From Arabidopsis thaliana (lineage: Eukaryota > Streptophyta > Magnoliopsida > Brassicales > Brassicaceae), in the NCBI RefSeq assembly GCF_000001735.4, contig NC_003075.7, positions 2,233,001 to 2,297,000 on the forward strand: 64,000 nt of DNA, read 5' to 3'. This document shows positions 25,151 through 40,600 of the stretch, piece by piece. A program made the position numbers and the translations under genes. The notes under the pieces were generated by a model. The model did not search any database. It worked only from the letters and a program-made list of their open reading frames with translations, and had not been told where the DNA came from. Position 1 is the first letter of the stretch; the number at the start of each line of letters is the position of its first letter.

Positions 25151-26028
25151 TTATAGTGCTATTTTCTTAATTTAGTGTTGAAAACTAGTTAGTTTTCCAA
25201 TTCACCCATAAAAGTATTTTCAGAAAAAAAATATAGAAAAAAAGAAAAAAAGTATTAGTGTACTTGGAACCTAATATTATTCATTATCAATCATGGAATT
25301 TTTACTTTACACCGAAGTCGAAACTCTACTCTGGACGATAAAGTGTATGATTGGTGCCGACAACCAAGATGTAGCCTTTTTTATATACTGTTCAGACCTG
25401 GTGAAGATAGTTTTTTCCTCAACCGAATAGTCGGCGTTTTCAGCATATTTGGAGGATTTTCAGAGCGACAAGGAAGAATTCACAAGCTTCTCTTTATCTT
25501 TAATTTTTTGTAATGCAAATGTTAAAACGGACAATTTGGCACGAAAATTTGTACTAAATCGTTTTATGTCACTTATGTAAACAATATTCCGCAAGATTGA
25601 TTCTTTTGAGCTCAAAACAAAACCGATGACAAAAAAAAAAAAAATCATGGAATTTCTAAGAACCGTAGACACTTACTTGGTCACCGTTGCCAACTACGAC
25701 GAAATATTTATAACATTTCTAATATGCTACTTGACAAAACAAAAAAGGCTACTTGAAAATCGCTAATTTTTGTTTTTCTTCCTCACTAGTCAATATCACT
25801 TATGAAAAGTTATTTGTAAATTTGCAATTACTTTCCAAAGTAAGGTTTTGTGAGTAAAATGTATGTTTTGATAGGAATAAACATTCTCAATTTACTAAGC
25901 AGTTATGTATACTATAGTTGTTTTAAACGCACAAATGAAAACTTGTCAAATGGGATTGATAACAAACATATCATACTACTTTCTTTCTATCTTTTGTCAA
26001 TATCGTATTACTTTATGTTAAATATATA
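25150..26028. other. Non-coding AT-rich DNA
   Basis: No ORF with recognisable content and no repeat structure that I can support. Confidence 0.4.
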
Positions 26029-26321
26029 GTAAAACTTCTCGATAAATTAATAACTATATAAATTAATAAATTCTTCCGTTCCGAGTTGAGATCAATGTAA
26101 AAATTGATACAAATCAATATATTAATAAGATAATAATTTTTTTGAAAATCTTATATAAATATATGGTCTCATTTACCTTTTAGATTAAATTTTTGTAAAA
26201 AGTTACAAAATTTGTAAAATCTCTCTATAATTTAAATTTATTAATTAATCGATAAATTAATACCTTTTTAAATTAATAAATTTTCTCGGTTTCAGTATTA
26301 TTAATTTATAGAGGTTTTACC
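26029..26321. mobile_element. Emigrant-like MITE (pogo/Tc1-mariner type)
   Basis: AT-rich 293-bp unit. The left end AGTAAAACTTCTCGATAAA and the complement of the right end CGGTAAAACCTCTATAAA match each other, and both match the Emigrant terminus CAGTAAAACCTCTATAAA as I remember it. No ORF. A TA dinucleotide flanks the left end, as expected for this class. Confidence 0.6.
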
Positions 26322-26474
26322 GTATTTCAATTATATCCTAACTATACAACGAAAACACATAAAATAATAAAATTTGAACATGAACATCTCTGTATACATA
26401 TATGGACATGAGAACCTACGCGTATGTCCGAGTACTTTCCTAGTAGTAACAAAATCTGACCAATACACCATTTT

Positions 26475-26523
26475 GTCAAGTCAAGTAGTGTGTACTCGTT
26501 GTCTCAAGTCACCTTATAATATA
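26475..26523 (+). promoter_or_regulatory. Probable promoter of the CRK at 26580: paired W-box cores and TATA
   Basis: GTCAA at 26475-26479 and 26480-26484, a further CAAGTCACC at about 26505, and TTATAATATA near 26514, 60 bp before the ATG. Same architecture as at 5288. Confidence 0.5.
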
Positions 26524-26579
26524 CAAAAGCTCTATAGTAATTGATTATCCTCGTAACAATAACGTATGATCAAAAAGAT

Positions 26580-29138
<2,559 letters not shown>

Positions 29139-30105
29139 GTTAATCAGAATGTTGGTTCCAAAAGGGAGTTATCGTTAGTTCAATTAGCTAATTCAAATGT
29201 GCTTTTTAAAGTATATGTTGTGTATGTCATCTAATAGTAATACTTTTAGGTATTTTGAGTGAATGTAAGGAGATGAAAAAATTGTATGAATTATTTATAC
29301 ATTTTTGTTTTAAAACTACCACAAATTGATATTATAGAGGTAATAAAATAAAATAAACTTAAAATGTTGCACAGATAAATATAATTGAAAAATAAATAGC
29401 TGAAAATATATTTTTAAACCCCAGCTAGATTTAAAATTTATATTTTAGAGTTAGTATATATAAAATTTTGCAAATTATATCTATTTATAAGATATTTCTA
29501 TTTCTCGTTTATAATTGTTATTAAGTAATAGATATCACAAGTCCACGGGTTAATTGTTAAAATATTGAAAATTTAATTCATATTGAAACGACATGTTAGT
29601 GACATTTAAAATTTTATAAATATTGATTCAAACTTGTCTGTTCTGTAATATAACCCGTACGATGATTTTTTAACCAATCTCATGATTTGTTTTCTAAAAG
29701 TAGTAATTTATAAAATTTAATGATTATTTATTATATTTGAAAGCTTACAAATTGTATCATTTCTAAGACATTGATATTTTATAGTTTACAATAGTTATGT
29801 AGTAACCGTATATCACGAGACATTTTTGGTTTTATACAATCTTATATAAGTTAGGTTGTTTAGATATATCTAATATTGGTAGTGTTCTTATATATCTTAC
29901 TCTGAACATAAATATTAAAATTAATTTTTGTTGATAAAAATATATTATAAGGAATTTTCGGAGTATTTTGACATCACTTCCTATAAAGGTATATATCAAG
30001 TAACTAATATAGTTCTCCCTAATACTTTTCTTCTACTTATATACCTAAATGACGACCAAATATTTCAAAGTTGATTTCAATTTTATCTGACCAATAAGAA
30101 ATCTT
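29139..30105. other. Non-coding 3' flank of the CRK, with local repeats
   Basis: AT-rich. The 29870-30100 part resembles 31610-31870 and two stretches downstream of the second CRK (about 59990-60240, 60290-60540): a roughly 300-bp unit containing ACCTAATATAGTTCT. Confidence 0.5.
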
Positions 30106-30109
30106 TTCT

Positions 30110-31600
30110 GACTCGTTTTCTTAAAAATATTTTTTAAAAAGAGTGTCTTTCTCTCTCAGGCACGGACATCGAAGCACCTCTTCCGTTCACGTATTCCGAT
30201 ATCGGCGTAGCTTTTGTTCGCCGGTGTCGAGAAATATCTAGTTTCACCCTTCATCACTTTGTTTTTAATTTTCTTGTCTTCATTTTCACGATTTTTTCCC
30301 CCAATTTGTTTATTTTTCTTCAAATTTCTCCAACTTTCTCGAACTCACTAGATCCATACGTTTTCTCAATAACCAGCGACCAAGGACAAAAGTATTTTCT
30401 GGCGAACTCCCTCCTCCTCGCTTTGCTCGCAACCTCCTTGACGGCGGACCAGAAGACCACCGCCGAAGACTATTTTGGATCTGGACTTTTGTTCACTCTT
30501 GGAAACTCTTCAACATGGACTTCGTTGATGGCAAGAGTTCTCTCTCTTGGACCATCAGATGTGCCATTCTCGATGTTTTTCGACGACGCATGGTGATTCC
30601 TTATTCAGAGTGATAAATCCTTCTCAAAAACCCATGTTTTATTTGTTCACCGCCTCCGCCGCAGATAATGTCAATAGCTTTCTACCAACGAATCTTATTA
30701 CATTGAAGGAGCATAATTCATCGCAAATCTATCCTTCTGCTTTGATCAACTGCTGCACTCTCTTTCCACCTTGGTCAGCAATCACGAAATTAGGGTTTCA
30801 CCTAAAGGGATTTGTCCCTAGATTCGGCACATTAACACGTGTGAAGCCCAAGCCCAACAACGTTATATTCAGGTCTGTTTCAATTTGTATTTTGACAATC
30901 TTTGGTCGACATTATGCTCTTGATGGTCGACGACTCCATCTCAGAACTAATTCACCTTCGTTGATATAGATTAACAAGTATCTTTTGAGAACTCTGGCTT
31001 ATGATTCATCTATGGTTGCGACCTTTGTTCCCAAATCCAATTTGTTGGATGAATGAATGTTATCATGGAAAATCTATGCCTAAGTTTCCCTCTATGATAA
31101 TACCATCTAACAATTTCAAGTACCATCCAACTTCCACCATGACTAAGTTTCGGATCATGTTCTTTGAAGAAGATTTTGTTTGTCACAAGAGAGATCTCGA
31201 GTCTCTGAGTTGTGTCACAAAGCAATCTGTATCCGACTATAAAGCCATAGTCTCTCGAATCCTAGATGATGCTCTACTCCCTATAGAGCTTCTCGTGCCG
31301 GCGAGAATCACAGCTTTGATTTCTTCATCAACATCACTATGTCGATGCACACTGACCACCATGTTTTCCATCGATTTGTTCGTGGAAGATCGTTCGACTA
31401 ACCGTGATCTCACATGTGATAAAACACAATCTAGTCTTTGTCTCAAATCTCTCGTGGAATCATTGTTGATTTACTTTATCTATTTTGTTTTGACATTGAG
31501 GAATGCCTTTCTTTTTGTTGTCTTAAACGTTTGGAGCTTTGCCTTTTATCGCCTTGTAGTTGGATTATTTGAATGAGTGAATAAATATAAGAGGAATATT
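30110..31600 (+). other. Unidentified 1.5-kb insert absent from the duplicate module
   Basis: Higher GC and more complex than its flanks. Short plus-strand ORFs (30306-30596, 30547-30969, 31001-31576) carry no domain I know. The matching place after the second CRK (about 60320) lacks it, so it was inserted in copy 1 or deleted from copy 2. Could be a retroposon or a captured gene fragment; ends not resolved. Confidence 0.4.
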
Positions 31601-32564
31601 TCCTTATTAATCAGATAAAGTATCAATTCCTAATTTCTGCTACTCTACTTGATTCTTATTTTACTCTACATAGAAATATAAGAAAGATTTTTTTTAAGAA
31701 ATACAATCTAAGCAATTTTCCTTACTATTTTCACTTTAATTCTCCAAAGAAAAAAATATAGAAATACATACCTAATATAGTTCTTCCAAACATATTTCTT
31801 CTAAATATACACCTAAACAAAATCTAATGCAACCAAATATTTTCAAAGTTGCTTTCAATTTTATATCATAGATGATGTGATCATGGAACTCACTATTCGT
31901 ATGTCGAATTTTGATCTTTCTCGACTTATCAAAAGGCTTTTCCGCATCCTTTTGTGGCGTCATTCAATCCATCATCTCGTCTTTGAGTCGTGTGTCGTAT
32001 CCATTTCGAGAATATCCACTCCAGATCTTTGAAGTGCCGAAATTAGGATTGATTCCTCACCATGATCATATCAATAGCAAACAAAATTGTTCTACATCTT
32101 TTTTTTTGGGTCAAATGTTCTACTACATTTAAGTACCTTTTTTATAACAACATTTAAATAGCTCTTTTGGTGACTTATTTGTGCTTCAAAGCAAGCTTGT
32201 TTGTTTTATGTTTGTACCATTTTGCGACCAGTACATAATATTTAGTAGTTTTACGTTTGTACCATTTAACGACATGTACTTACATCATATAATAGCTATA
32301 TTGGTTTGTACCAAATAAAATATAAATATTCTTAGGAAAAGCAAAATCAGCAATATATTGAGAACTTGTAAAACATAATTAAATAAATTTCTAAATATAT
32401 TTGTGTACCCATATAATGGACGAAAAATCACATTATAGCATATTATAAGAGGACTACCATAATATTTTATTTGGTTTTTATTTTTCTATCTCATTATGTA
32501 TATGGGATAAGCATTAAATAATATAGAGATCAAGCATTAAAAAAAAATAGAAAGCAAAATTGTC

Positions 32565-33790
32565 TTAGTACTTGCGCCCAAGAGTGAGTTCAAGGGACAA
32601 TTCTTCTTCGCCAATTGCACCACCACAAGCAACAACAACATCATTATCTCTGTTTTTATTAAGTCTCACCTAGAAAAAGTATATATTTATCTAGTTTCAT
32701 ATGCCTCAAATCTACATGTTGATGATCATTCATGATACTAATGTAAGAAAAAAAAGAAGAAGAAGAAAAAATACACTTGAAGATTGATAGAGAGACTTGT
32801 TACTTGATCCCAAAACTGGAGTTATCTTCTCACTAATATCCAATTGTACCCTACAAAACAATTGAAAAAAAAAATTGTTTTATTTACCAAATCAAAAATC
32901 GATTATACAAAAACCTAACTCAATACATGAACATAAGAACCTTTGTTGATTTTGGATAAATTGGGTAGCATCTCGAGCACTTTCGTAGATTTGAATGTAT
33001 TGTTGAGATTGCCTCCTGCTCATTTCTCGCATCATTCTCCTTTCTGCCAAAGGATTGAGCATGCATAATTATAAATGAAAAGGATATAAAGTCACTATGC
33101 ATTATGTTGAACATCAACATACTACCATATACAACGTTACACTACAAACATAATTATTAAATGTTAATTTAAATGTAAGATAATTACTTATACCTTTTCT
33201 AGATTCTTCTTTCTTCTTGTTCCTATACATCTAATAAAAGTAAAAAATATATATTTATTTCATTACATACTATCTTAAATATAAATATGATACTCTACAT
33301 TAATGCATATACATGTTATGTATATAGACGTATCTTATATCGCTAACTGATTATGTGTATAAACTATAAAGACCTGAAGATGGCTTTTCACATGTGAAAT
33401 TGGGAGGTTTTTCACATCCATAAAATCCAAAATAACCTTAGGAGTTGCCCCTGCAAATTTAAGGAGAATATTGATATTAATTATAGTTAATCTAAAAGAT
33501 GATATCAAGAAAAATATTATCATGTGTAATATATAATAATAAAAAATAAGAGAGATGAGGTATCTTAAAGGAAAAATAGGAGATTGTTTATTTTAATGGC
33601 GATTGGTTTTTCTCTCAATTTATTTAGAAGAATTGTCTTTATTTTAATTTTGCGATATGGAAAAAAATTGCTTACTTCTTTCGCCACCAAGTAATTCAAC
33701 AACTTGAATAAAAAGGAGATTAAGATCATCTGTCCAACGCCAATGCGGCACTTTTGACCTAGTGTACGATCTAACGATCCGTCCTCTCAT
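32565..33790 (-). CDS. Small GARP/MYB-like transcription factor, last splice donor damaged
   Basis: Plant nuclear DNA-binding protein. Exons on minus: 33790-33676, 33450-33374, 33230-33194, 33043-32941, 32850 to about 32780, and an ancestral last exon 32669-32565. GARP domain: VPHWRWTDDLNLLFIQVVE and ISHVKSHLQ, then MYRNKKKEESRK. Next a Gln-rich MMREMSRRQSQQYIQIYE, then LDISEKITPVLGSSNKS. The ancestral C terminus encodes EEELSLELTLGRKY, an EAR-type LxLxL repressor motif. In the second copy the donor reads CAAAG/GTAATT; here it reads CAAGTGTATT. Using that GT shifts frame and stops after about three codons, so the EAR end is lost unless another splice is used. Might be turning into a pseudogene. 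Confidence 0.75.
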
Positions 33791-36180
33791 TGTTCTTCTG
33801 TCTCTTGTAAAACTCTTAGTTTGATAAAACTTTAGACTACATACTGATAATTTATATAAAAATATATTTATATATTTTCCCCAAAAATAACCTTAAAAAA
33901 AATATTTAGTGCTAGTACATGTTTTTGTTGTCACGTGTAATTTTTGATTTTACTATTCTCTAAAAATAAATATAAAACTGCATTTTAAGAAATAATTATC
34001 TTCTGACAACTCCAAATTTTCTTTTCTCTAATAATAATATGCATAATAAATTTTAAAATCTAAAATGAATACTTACCAGATTTATTTTATTTTTATTCTA
34101 AAATTAAATCTATATATGCTGAATATTTGTAAAAATAAAGTAAAACTCAAAAAAACAAACATATTTTCTCTAATAATAGCCTTGTTATTAATTATTATTA
34201 TTTTTAACCAAAGGTTATAAATAAATTTATAATCATCCAAAAAGAACTTTGAATTATATTTATTTTGAATTAAAATTAGATTTTCTTAAAAAAAGCTATG
34301 AATACAAATGAGTTGTAGGTGATATAAAATATAAATGGGAGATGAAATCATTTTTCTTATAGAAATGGAGTTACATTGTAGAATCGTTGTTTGTGGAAAA
34401 TGTTCATCATATTTGTATAGAGTACTGCAAGTAGATGTGTCCAAATAGTTAATCATATTATTGGTAAAGGTAAGGCTAAAGATTGTGGAACCTTGTTTTT
34501 CGTAAAATTTATGAAGGTTGTTTTTGTGGGGAAAATATGGTATGATGATGATGATGATGACGGTGGCGTTAATAATATGATGATATGATAGTATGAAGAT
34601 AATTATGATGTGAAAAATTATAATCTTATGAAAGTTTTTGTCTAACTATAAACCATTACATATTATTGACAAGGCAGGCCCAAAGTGCATAGCTACCTAA
34701 AGCATGAGTTTTTTTTTTAAAACCCATAACACTTAAATATAAAAATATTCAAAAACCACAAAATATTGGCTCAAACTCAAGACTTCATGTTAACCTTAAA
34801 ACTTAACTTTGTCACTGTGCTACATATAATTTTCCCGTATTTGATGTCCTATAAATGATGATATATTATTAGCACCTAAAGCCCTAGCTTTACTTGCTTT
34901 AGATCAGGGGCGATCCTGATTACTGATCAACTCATCTACTTATAATTTCTTTGACCAATCAACTCATTTAGAACAAAATAATAAAATCATTAATGTGATA
35001 AGTTAGGTTGATCCATGAGGTATGAATCCCTTATTCACCATCAATGACTGAAAATATAGATTAATATTTTAGCGGAAAAAGTGTGATATCGTATTGCGGT
35101 GGAAAACTTGTGAAAACCATCTATTTTTGGCAGAAAATTGTTCAATTTTACTATCTGAGAAATTGTGAAATAGTGTCTTTAGCAAAAGAATTACAGAATC
35201 TCATTTTTTGGTTGGAAAATTATGATATTGTGATTATATTGAAGAAATTGATGATAAAGGTGATGATGATTATATGGTGATCATGATGATATTAATAAAG
35301 CTAATGATGATGTTAAGTATGATAATTTATGGTTTAATATGGTGAACCATAAACCATTACAACTTACTCCAAACGATCCACTAACTCACTGACCCATCAA
35401 CTCATTATGATCCAAATAGTAAAATTATTAGGGTTGATGAATTAGATTAGATCAAATTGACACATATAGTTTGACTCATATATTAAAATTTTATTTTTAA
35501 CAAAAGAAAGATGCTGAGGTTTGAGAAAAATTCATTTGAAAAAAATGTAAGAGCATCAAAGAAAATTAGAAGTGGTTCGTTTGTGCATCTAGATGCATAT
35601 ACAAGACATTATTCGTTAAATAACATTTAATTATATGAGTTGGACTTAATAACTTGATGCATTTGGAAAATGTAACTTAAGAACAAAAAATCTTGGATGA
35701 GTTTTAAATTTTTAACTTAAAGGAGAGTTTATATACAACACAATTTCCATCTAGAAATCACAACGATAACCAAGATAGTTTTACTTTATATATATTATCA
35801 TATTTTAAAATAATATTCTTTCACCAAAACAGTGAAACAACAAATTATCTATTTCCCATCAAAATCACTAAACTATTAAACTACATTTGATGGTATAACT
35901 ATGTAGTTTGATTGCTCGAGTAATTCCTCGATACAAGCGCAAGGTAAATATACATGGTTAATATTCTAAAGAGTTTTAGGACTTGTTCTTAGCTAAAACA
36001 AAAAAAAAAGTTGTTTGTTTTGTTTTCAGAGTTGTAAATAAAAATGCAAATAAATTGACAATTAAACTTATGAATTAAAGACATTGAGCTATAGAATATT
36101 TTAATAATCAATCTAGAAGAATAGATGTAACAGGTAATTCAGAAATTAAGAACTGTTCTCAAACATGAACACAAATTTAG

Positions 36181-36182
<2 letters not shown>
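33791..36182. other. Non-coding, with a roughly 1.5-kb insert relative to the duplicate
   Basis: Sequence to about 34320 and from about 35905 matches the region upstream of the second GARP gene (61910-62440; 62510-62720). The part between (34330-35900) is absent there. It contains GATGATG-rich repeats (about 34540-34620 and 35255-35330) and a CAGGGGCGATCCTG word (34904) suggestive of, but not proving, a DNA-transposon end. Confidence 0.45.

Positions 36183-36277
<95 letters not shown>
36183..36277. repeat. (TC)n microsatellite, 95 bp uninterrupted
   Basis: Pure CT/TC dinucleotide run. The duplicate locus near 62795 has only AAGTCTCTCTT after the same AACACAAATTTAGA word, so expansion is specific to this copy. 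Confidence 0.97.
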
Positions 36278-36279
<2 letters not shown>

Positions 36280-36439
36280 TTTGATAGATGAAAAAATAGT
36301 ACAATACCATATTCTCACCAAAAATAGTAGAATACTGTTTACCGTTCTACAAAATCCGTGAAATCATAATTTTGAAAGACATTTTATGCATACATTTTTC
36401 CCGCCAAAACCTTATATTCAAGGTCTTATGTATTTTGCA

Positions 36440-37370
36440 CCAAAACTTTAAAACTAGGTGTAGACATCCGGGTACGCGGATCGGGTTCGGCTAAAACCCA
36501 ATCAAGTAAGGATCTTTTGGTTAGAGAGGGCCAATTTTAAAGACCAATACCCAAATTTTATATTAAATACTCGTGTTTTAGGTAAGATTTTGGGTTTTCG
36601 GTAAATTTGGATATTCTAATCAAATATCCGGGTATATTTGGGTTCGTGTCGGGTTCTTGTTTGGTTGTTTGGGTCGAGGAGTTTAGGACCCAATAGGATA
36701 AATCTAAATTTTTGGCTTTGGTTTCAGGTCCGATTTTTGGGTCGAAAAAAAGAAATAGTCATCATTTCCTATCTTTCGTTCTATAAAAAAATTTGGACCC
36801 TAATTATAATAGATTTGCTTATAAAAAAAAGATAAATTTTGGGTGGACCCTGTGCATCAGCTCTTCCAGCACAGGTATACCCAGTTCCTGTTTTTTGCTA
36901 AATCCCTATTTGAAACCACGATTTCATGAGTTCATAAATTTTGCCAGAAAATGCAATTACTCGGATTTGCTAGTTTTAGAACATAACATGATTTTACAGT
37001 TTTGGCAGAAACATGATTTCACGTTCTTTGAAAAATGACGTTCCACGACTTTGATAGAATTATGATGCATTTATTGCCTATAAAGGGGAATATGACTTAT
37101 TGCAGTTCCAATATTTTGTTTGATGTGTTTTTCTACCCTAATAACGGTCCAATTTTTTGTTTCGTTTAAAATTTATTTTTCTACCCTAAAAATATACTTG
37201 AACTCTTCAAATTTTGCCTTAATCAGAATCATCGATAACATATGTTAGTCAATTGTAATGGATGATGACTCAACTCACATGTGTATGACGATTAGGCTCG
37301 ACCGAATTGGGTAGGACTTAAATGTTGGACCTAAGACTCATCAACATTTTTGAAAAAAGGGAAATTGGCA
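36440..37370. other. Intergenic DNA with GGGTTCGG-type repeat
   Basis: 36465-36760 contains recurring GGGTTCG/CGGGT words typical of dispersed Brassicaceae repeats; no gene or clear termini. Confidence 0.35.
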
Positions 37371-37610
37371 AAACTAACCAACAAAAACGTTATATTTGCA
37401 AAACTAACACCTGAAACTATATGTGGTGTAATTTCTGTAATAATTCCAAACATAAATTCTGTTTCTTTCAGAGAATTTACAATACCCAAATATAAAGCAT
37501 GGTATACATAAAGCGAGCAACCCGGGAAAGTTTCGAAGAGTGATATAGACCGACACGGTTAGAGTGGCGAGGCAAGGGTATCCGATTTTTCGATTTGGGG
37601 GTTTCGCATA

Positions 37611-40600
37611 ATGGCGACAGGGCCGGTGCCGGTGAAGTCGAGTAAGCAACTTCCGGTTGTGCAATTTGGGGGAGGGGGACTATATAAGCGTCGAATTTGA
37701 GTCGCGGCTAGGGAAAAGCGAGTACAGTTGGTTCTATTTGTGGCGGCTCCTATACGAACAGCGAATTTCAGGAAACATTGGTGGATTAGAAGTGCTCCAT
37801 CGACAAACGTGGTTGCTCTTATCAAATTTTAGCAAGTCGGAGGTATGAGTTGAAATATTTTGTCTTTGTCACAAATCATTGGTTTTAGTTCTATGCATGC
37901 ATCTCAGAAACTCGGATTTGATGAACTGTAGTATTGAAATTTAGTGATTCCCGAATTGATTTGTGTGTTTAATTCTGTGATTTTTTGGTTTTAGCAGACA
38001 TCAATCATTTGTGGTTAAGGTCGGATTGTAGTGTTAAGTTAAGCGTGTATGTAATCCAGTTTATCTTAATGAAACTAAAGGAAAGATGCTTACATATTGC
38101 ATGTGTAGTTTAACCACCTATATGGTGAGCTATTGAACATGTATTGCCAATTTAGATTACATGATTTGTATAAATCTGTTTTGGGCATCTGGTAAGCAGC
38201 AAATAAGTGATAATGTTACCTTTGAATTTCATGGTATCTGTCAAATGGGGGATGATAAGTTGCCAAAGCGTTTGTTTCGGCTTGGGGCTGAACCTGAAGG
38301 TCGAAAGAGGATAAACAAATATTTTACACTTTGGTGGATTGAGATTATAAAGGCTGCACTTGATGAAGAGCATTTGCAACAGCTGGATGGTTCTCAATTT
38401 CGGAGTATCTTGCAAATGGGGACGCATCAGTTTTCTATAATGTTCTTGCATTACATTCTATCTAGACAGTTAGTGACAGATAAGAAGTACGAGATGTGGT
38501 GGTTGTTTGCTGGGAAACCAATTTGCTTTTGCATTGATGATTTTGCGCTAGTAACCGGTCTAAACTGCAGCAAAGCTGGTTTCAAAAAGAAGGATGCAAG
38601 AACTAGAGGGAATATGAAAGCGGTTCAGAATCCTACAAGGTTCTACAAGTTTCTATTTGGTAAAGAGAGAAATCCAACTTCAAAATAGATTGTAGGAAAG
38701 CTTTCTATGGAGAAGAAATACAAAGACCCGCTAACTCGGTTTCGCCTAGCTTTGCTGCTAATAGTTGATGGCATTCTTTGCCCGACATATGCGCGAACAA
38801 TCATCAATCCTTAACATGTAGAGACGGTTAAAGATGTTGCTGTGTTTCTTAAATATCCTTGGGGCAGAACCTTGTTTCTAAATGAACTAAGGAACTTGCC
38901 CAAGATACAACAGCCATACAAGAGTTCCCGCATGCATTAGTTCTTGTGACTGTTACCGCATGTCCAACTATCATATACATGTCGGACTCGGTTATCAGCA
39001 TACTAGACCCAACAATTTCAGTTGAGAAGCTTGTTCAGTATGTATTAGGAAGGAGCTTGAAAATCAATATGCATGACGCCCGCACTATAGACCAAAATGG
39101 CATGGTAATTTTTTAGTTATATAGACTGCTACTTGATTTTGGTATTAAATTGTGTTTTCATGCCTTAACTATCCAATTCAACTTTATATTGTAAGACCGG
39201 ATCACATCACTACTAAATGAAGAACTACTTGCAAGAGATATCGACTTATCTTTCTGTGATGAGGAGGATGATGAAGAAGTATCACACTTGCTGTCCTTAT
39301 TAATGAAGGAGCACCCATTCAAGCATAATAGTTTGAGTGGTGGCGTGGACGCTTGTGATGTTGTACAACCATCTGATGATGAGTTCCTTGCAGATGAAGG
39401 TATGAATCCGTCTAAGAGTGATGGTGAAGAGGAGATGGAGGCTGATGTCCCAGGTGGTGCTATGGAAGAGAGACAAGAGGGTGCAACCGGTGAATGTGAA
39501 GACGGCATGGATGCTGATTTTCTTGTTGATGATAGACAAACACAGAAAGATGATGGCAATTTTCTGGCTGGAGAAGATTTGCAGCATGATGTCCCGATTG
39601 CTGGGGAAACGCAAAACAGTAGTAGTGCATTGATCAAAGAGGCACCTGATGAATTTGAGTAAAGTTTTCTCAAGATTCAACAGGCGAACACAGTTGAATT
39701 GAAGGCCTACTTTGATACTAAACTAGATAAGCATAAGAAAGAATTGGTGGAAATGATTACTGAATCTATTAGGGAAGTGGTAAGTGGGCAAAATAGACAG
39801 AAGGCTCAAAAAGGGGAATCCAACAAATGTGTAGCAGAGTCCTGCTCTACAAAGGTTTGGTTACTTTGATTTGCTGTATATGTTTTGGAAAACTGACCAT
39901 ATATGTTCCATTCCATTTTCAGTGACATAATATGCTTATGTTACAATTGTAATTCATGAAACAGGAACATAGAAGCTTTGACCAGCCAGGGCATACGCAT
40001 GTTGGTTCCCAGCCGGATGAACCTGAGATTGGGCTAGCTGGTGGAAGTGACAGTGTAGCGGGTGTTTGTGGCATAATTGGTGGATTAGGTGTGTTAGATG
40101 GCATCAAGACTGACACTCTTAAGGAGGTTAGCATACGGTAAAAATTGTTCCTCACTTGTTTTAATGAATAAATATTACATATAAATGTGATGTACTATTA
40201 GGTCCGAGGTGACGATGCTAGTCAGAAAAGACGGAAAAAAAAATCTAGTTCTGATATGGACGCCCAATCTACTCGGCCACTTAAAAGAGTTAAAGAGAAG
40301 GACCAGGTGTCAAGCACTAAGGTATTACTATATCTGTCTGTATATTTACTCCACTAGCACTTGTGTTTTTGGAATGAACACTTACTTTACTAATTGAATT
40401 TGACAGATTGGAAACACAGAAGAATTGCATGCAAACAACCCGGTAAGACATGACAAAGATGTTAAATTAAGTTAAATGATGTAGATATGCTGAACTATTT
40501 ACATGGGTATATGTATGCAGGATGTTAATGCAGAAGAGCACTTGGATGATGATTGTGATGTTATTGCCCCTAATGTTTTGTTGGGCCTACCGCAAGAAAC

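Noticed and set aside
34690..34920. Possible hAT element with CAGGGGCG terminus
   Set aside because: A single short word; no second terminus or 8-bp duplication found.
36139..36321. Open frame encoding an Arg-Glu repeat
   Set aside because: It is only the (TC)n microsatellite read on the minus strand.
37404..37825. Minus-strand ORFs near the second MULE's left end
   Set aside because: Overlap the probable 5' exon of the Ulp1-like gene and show no domain.
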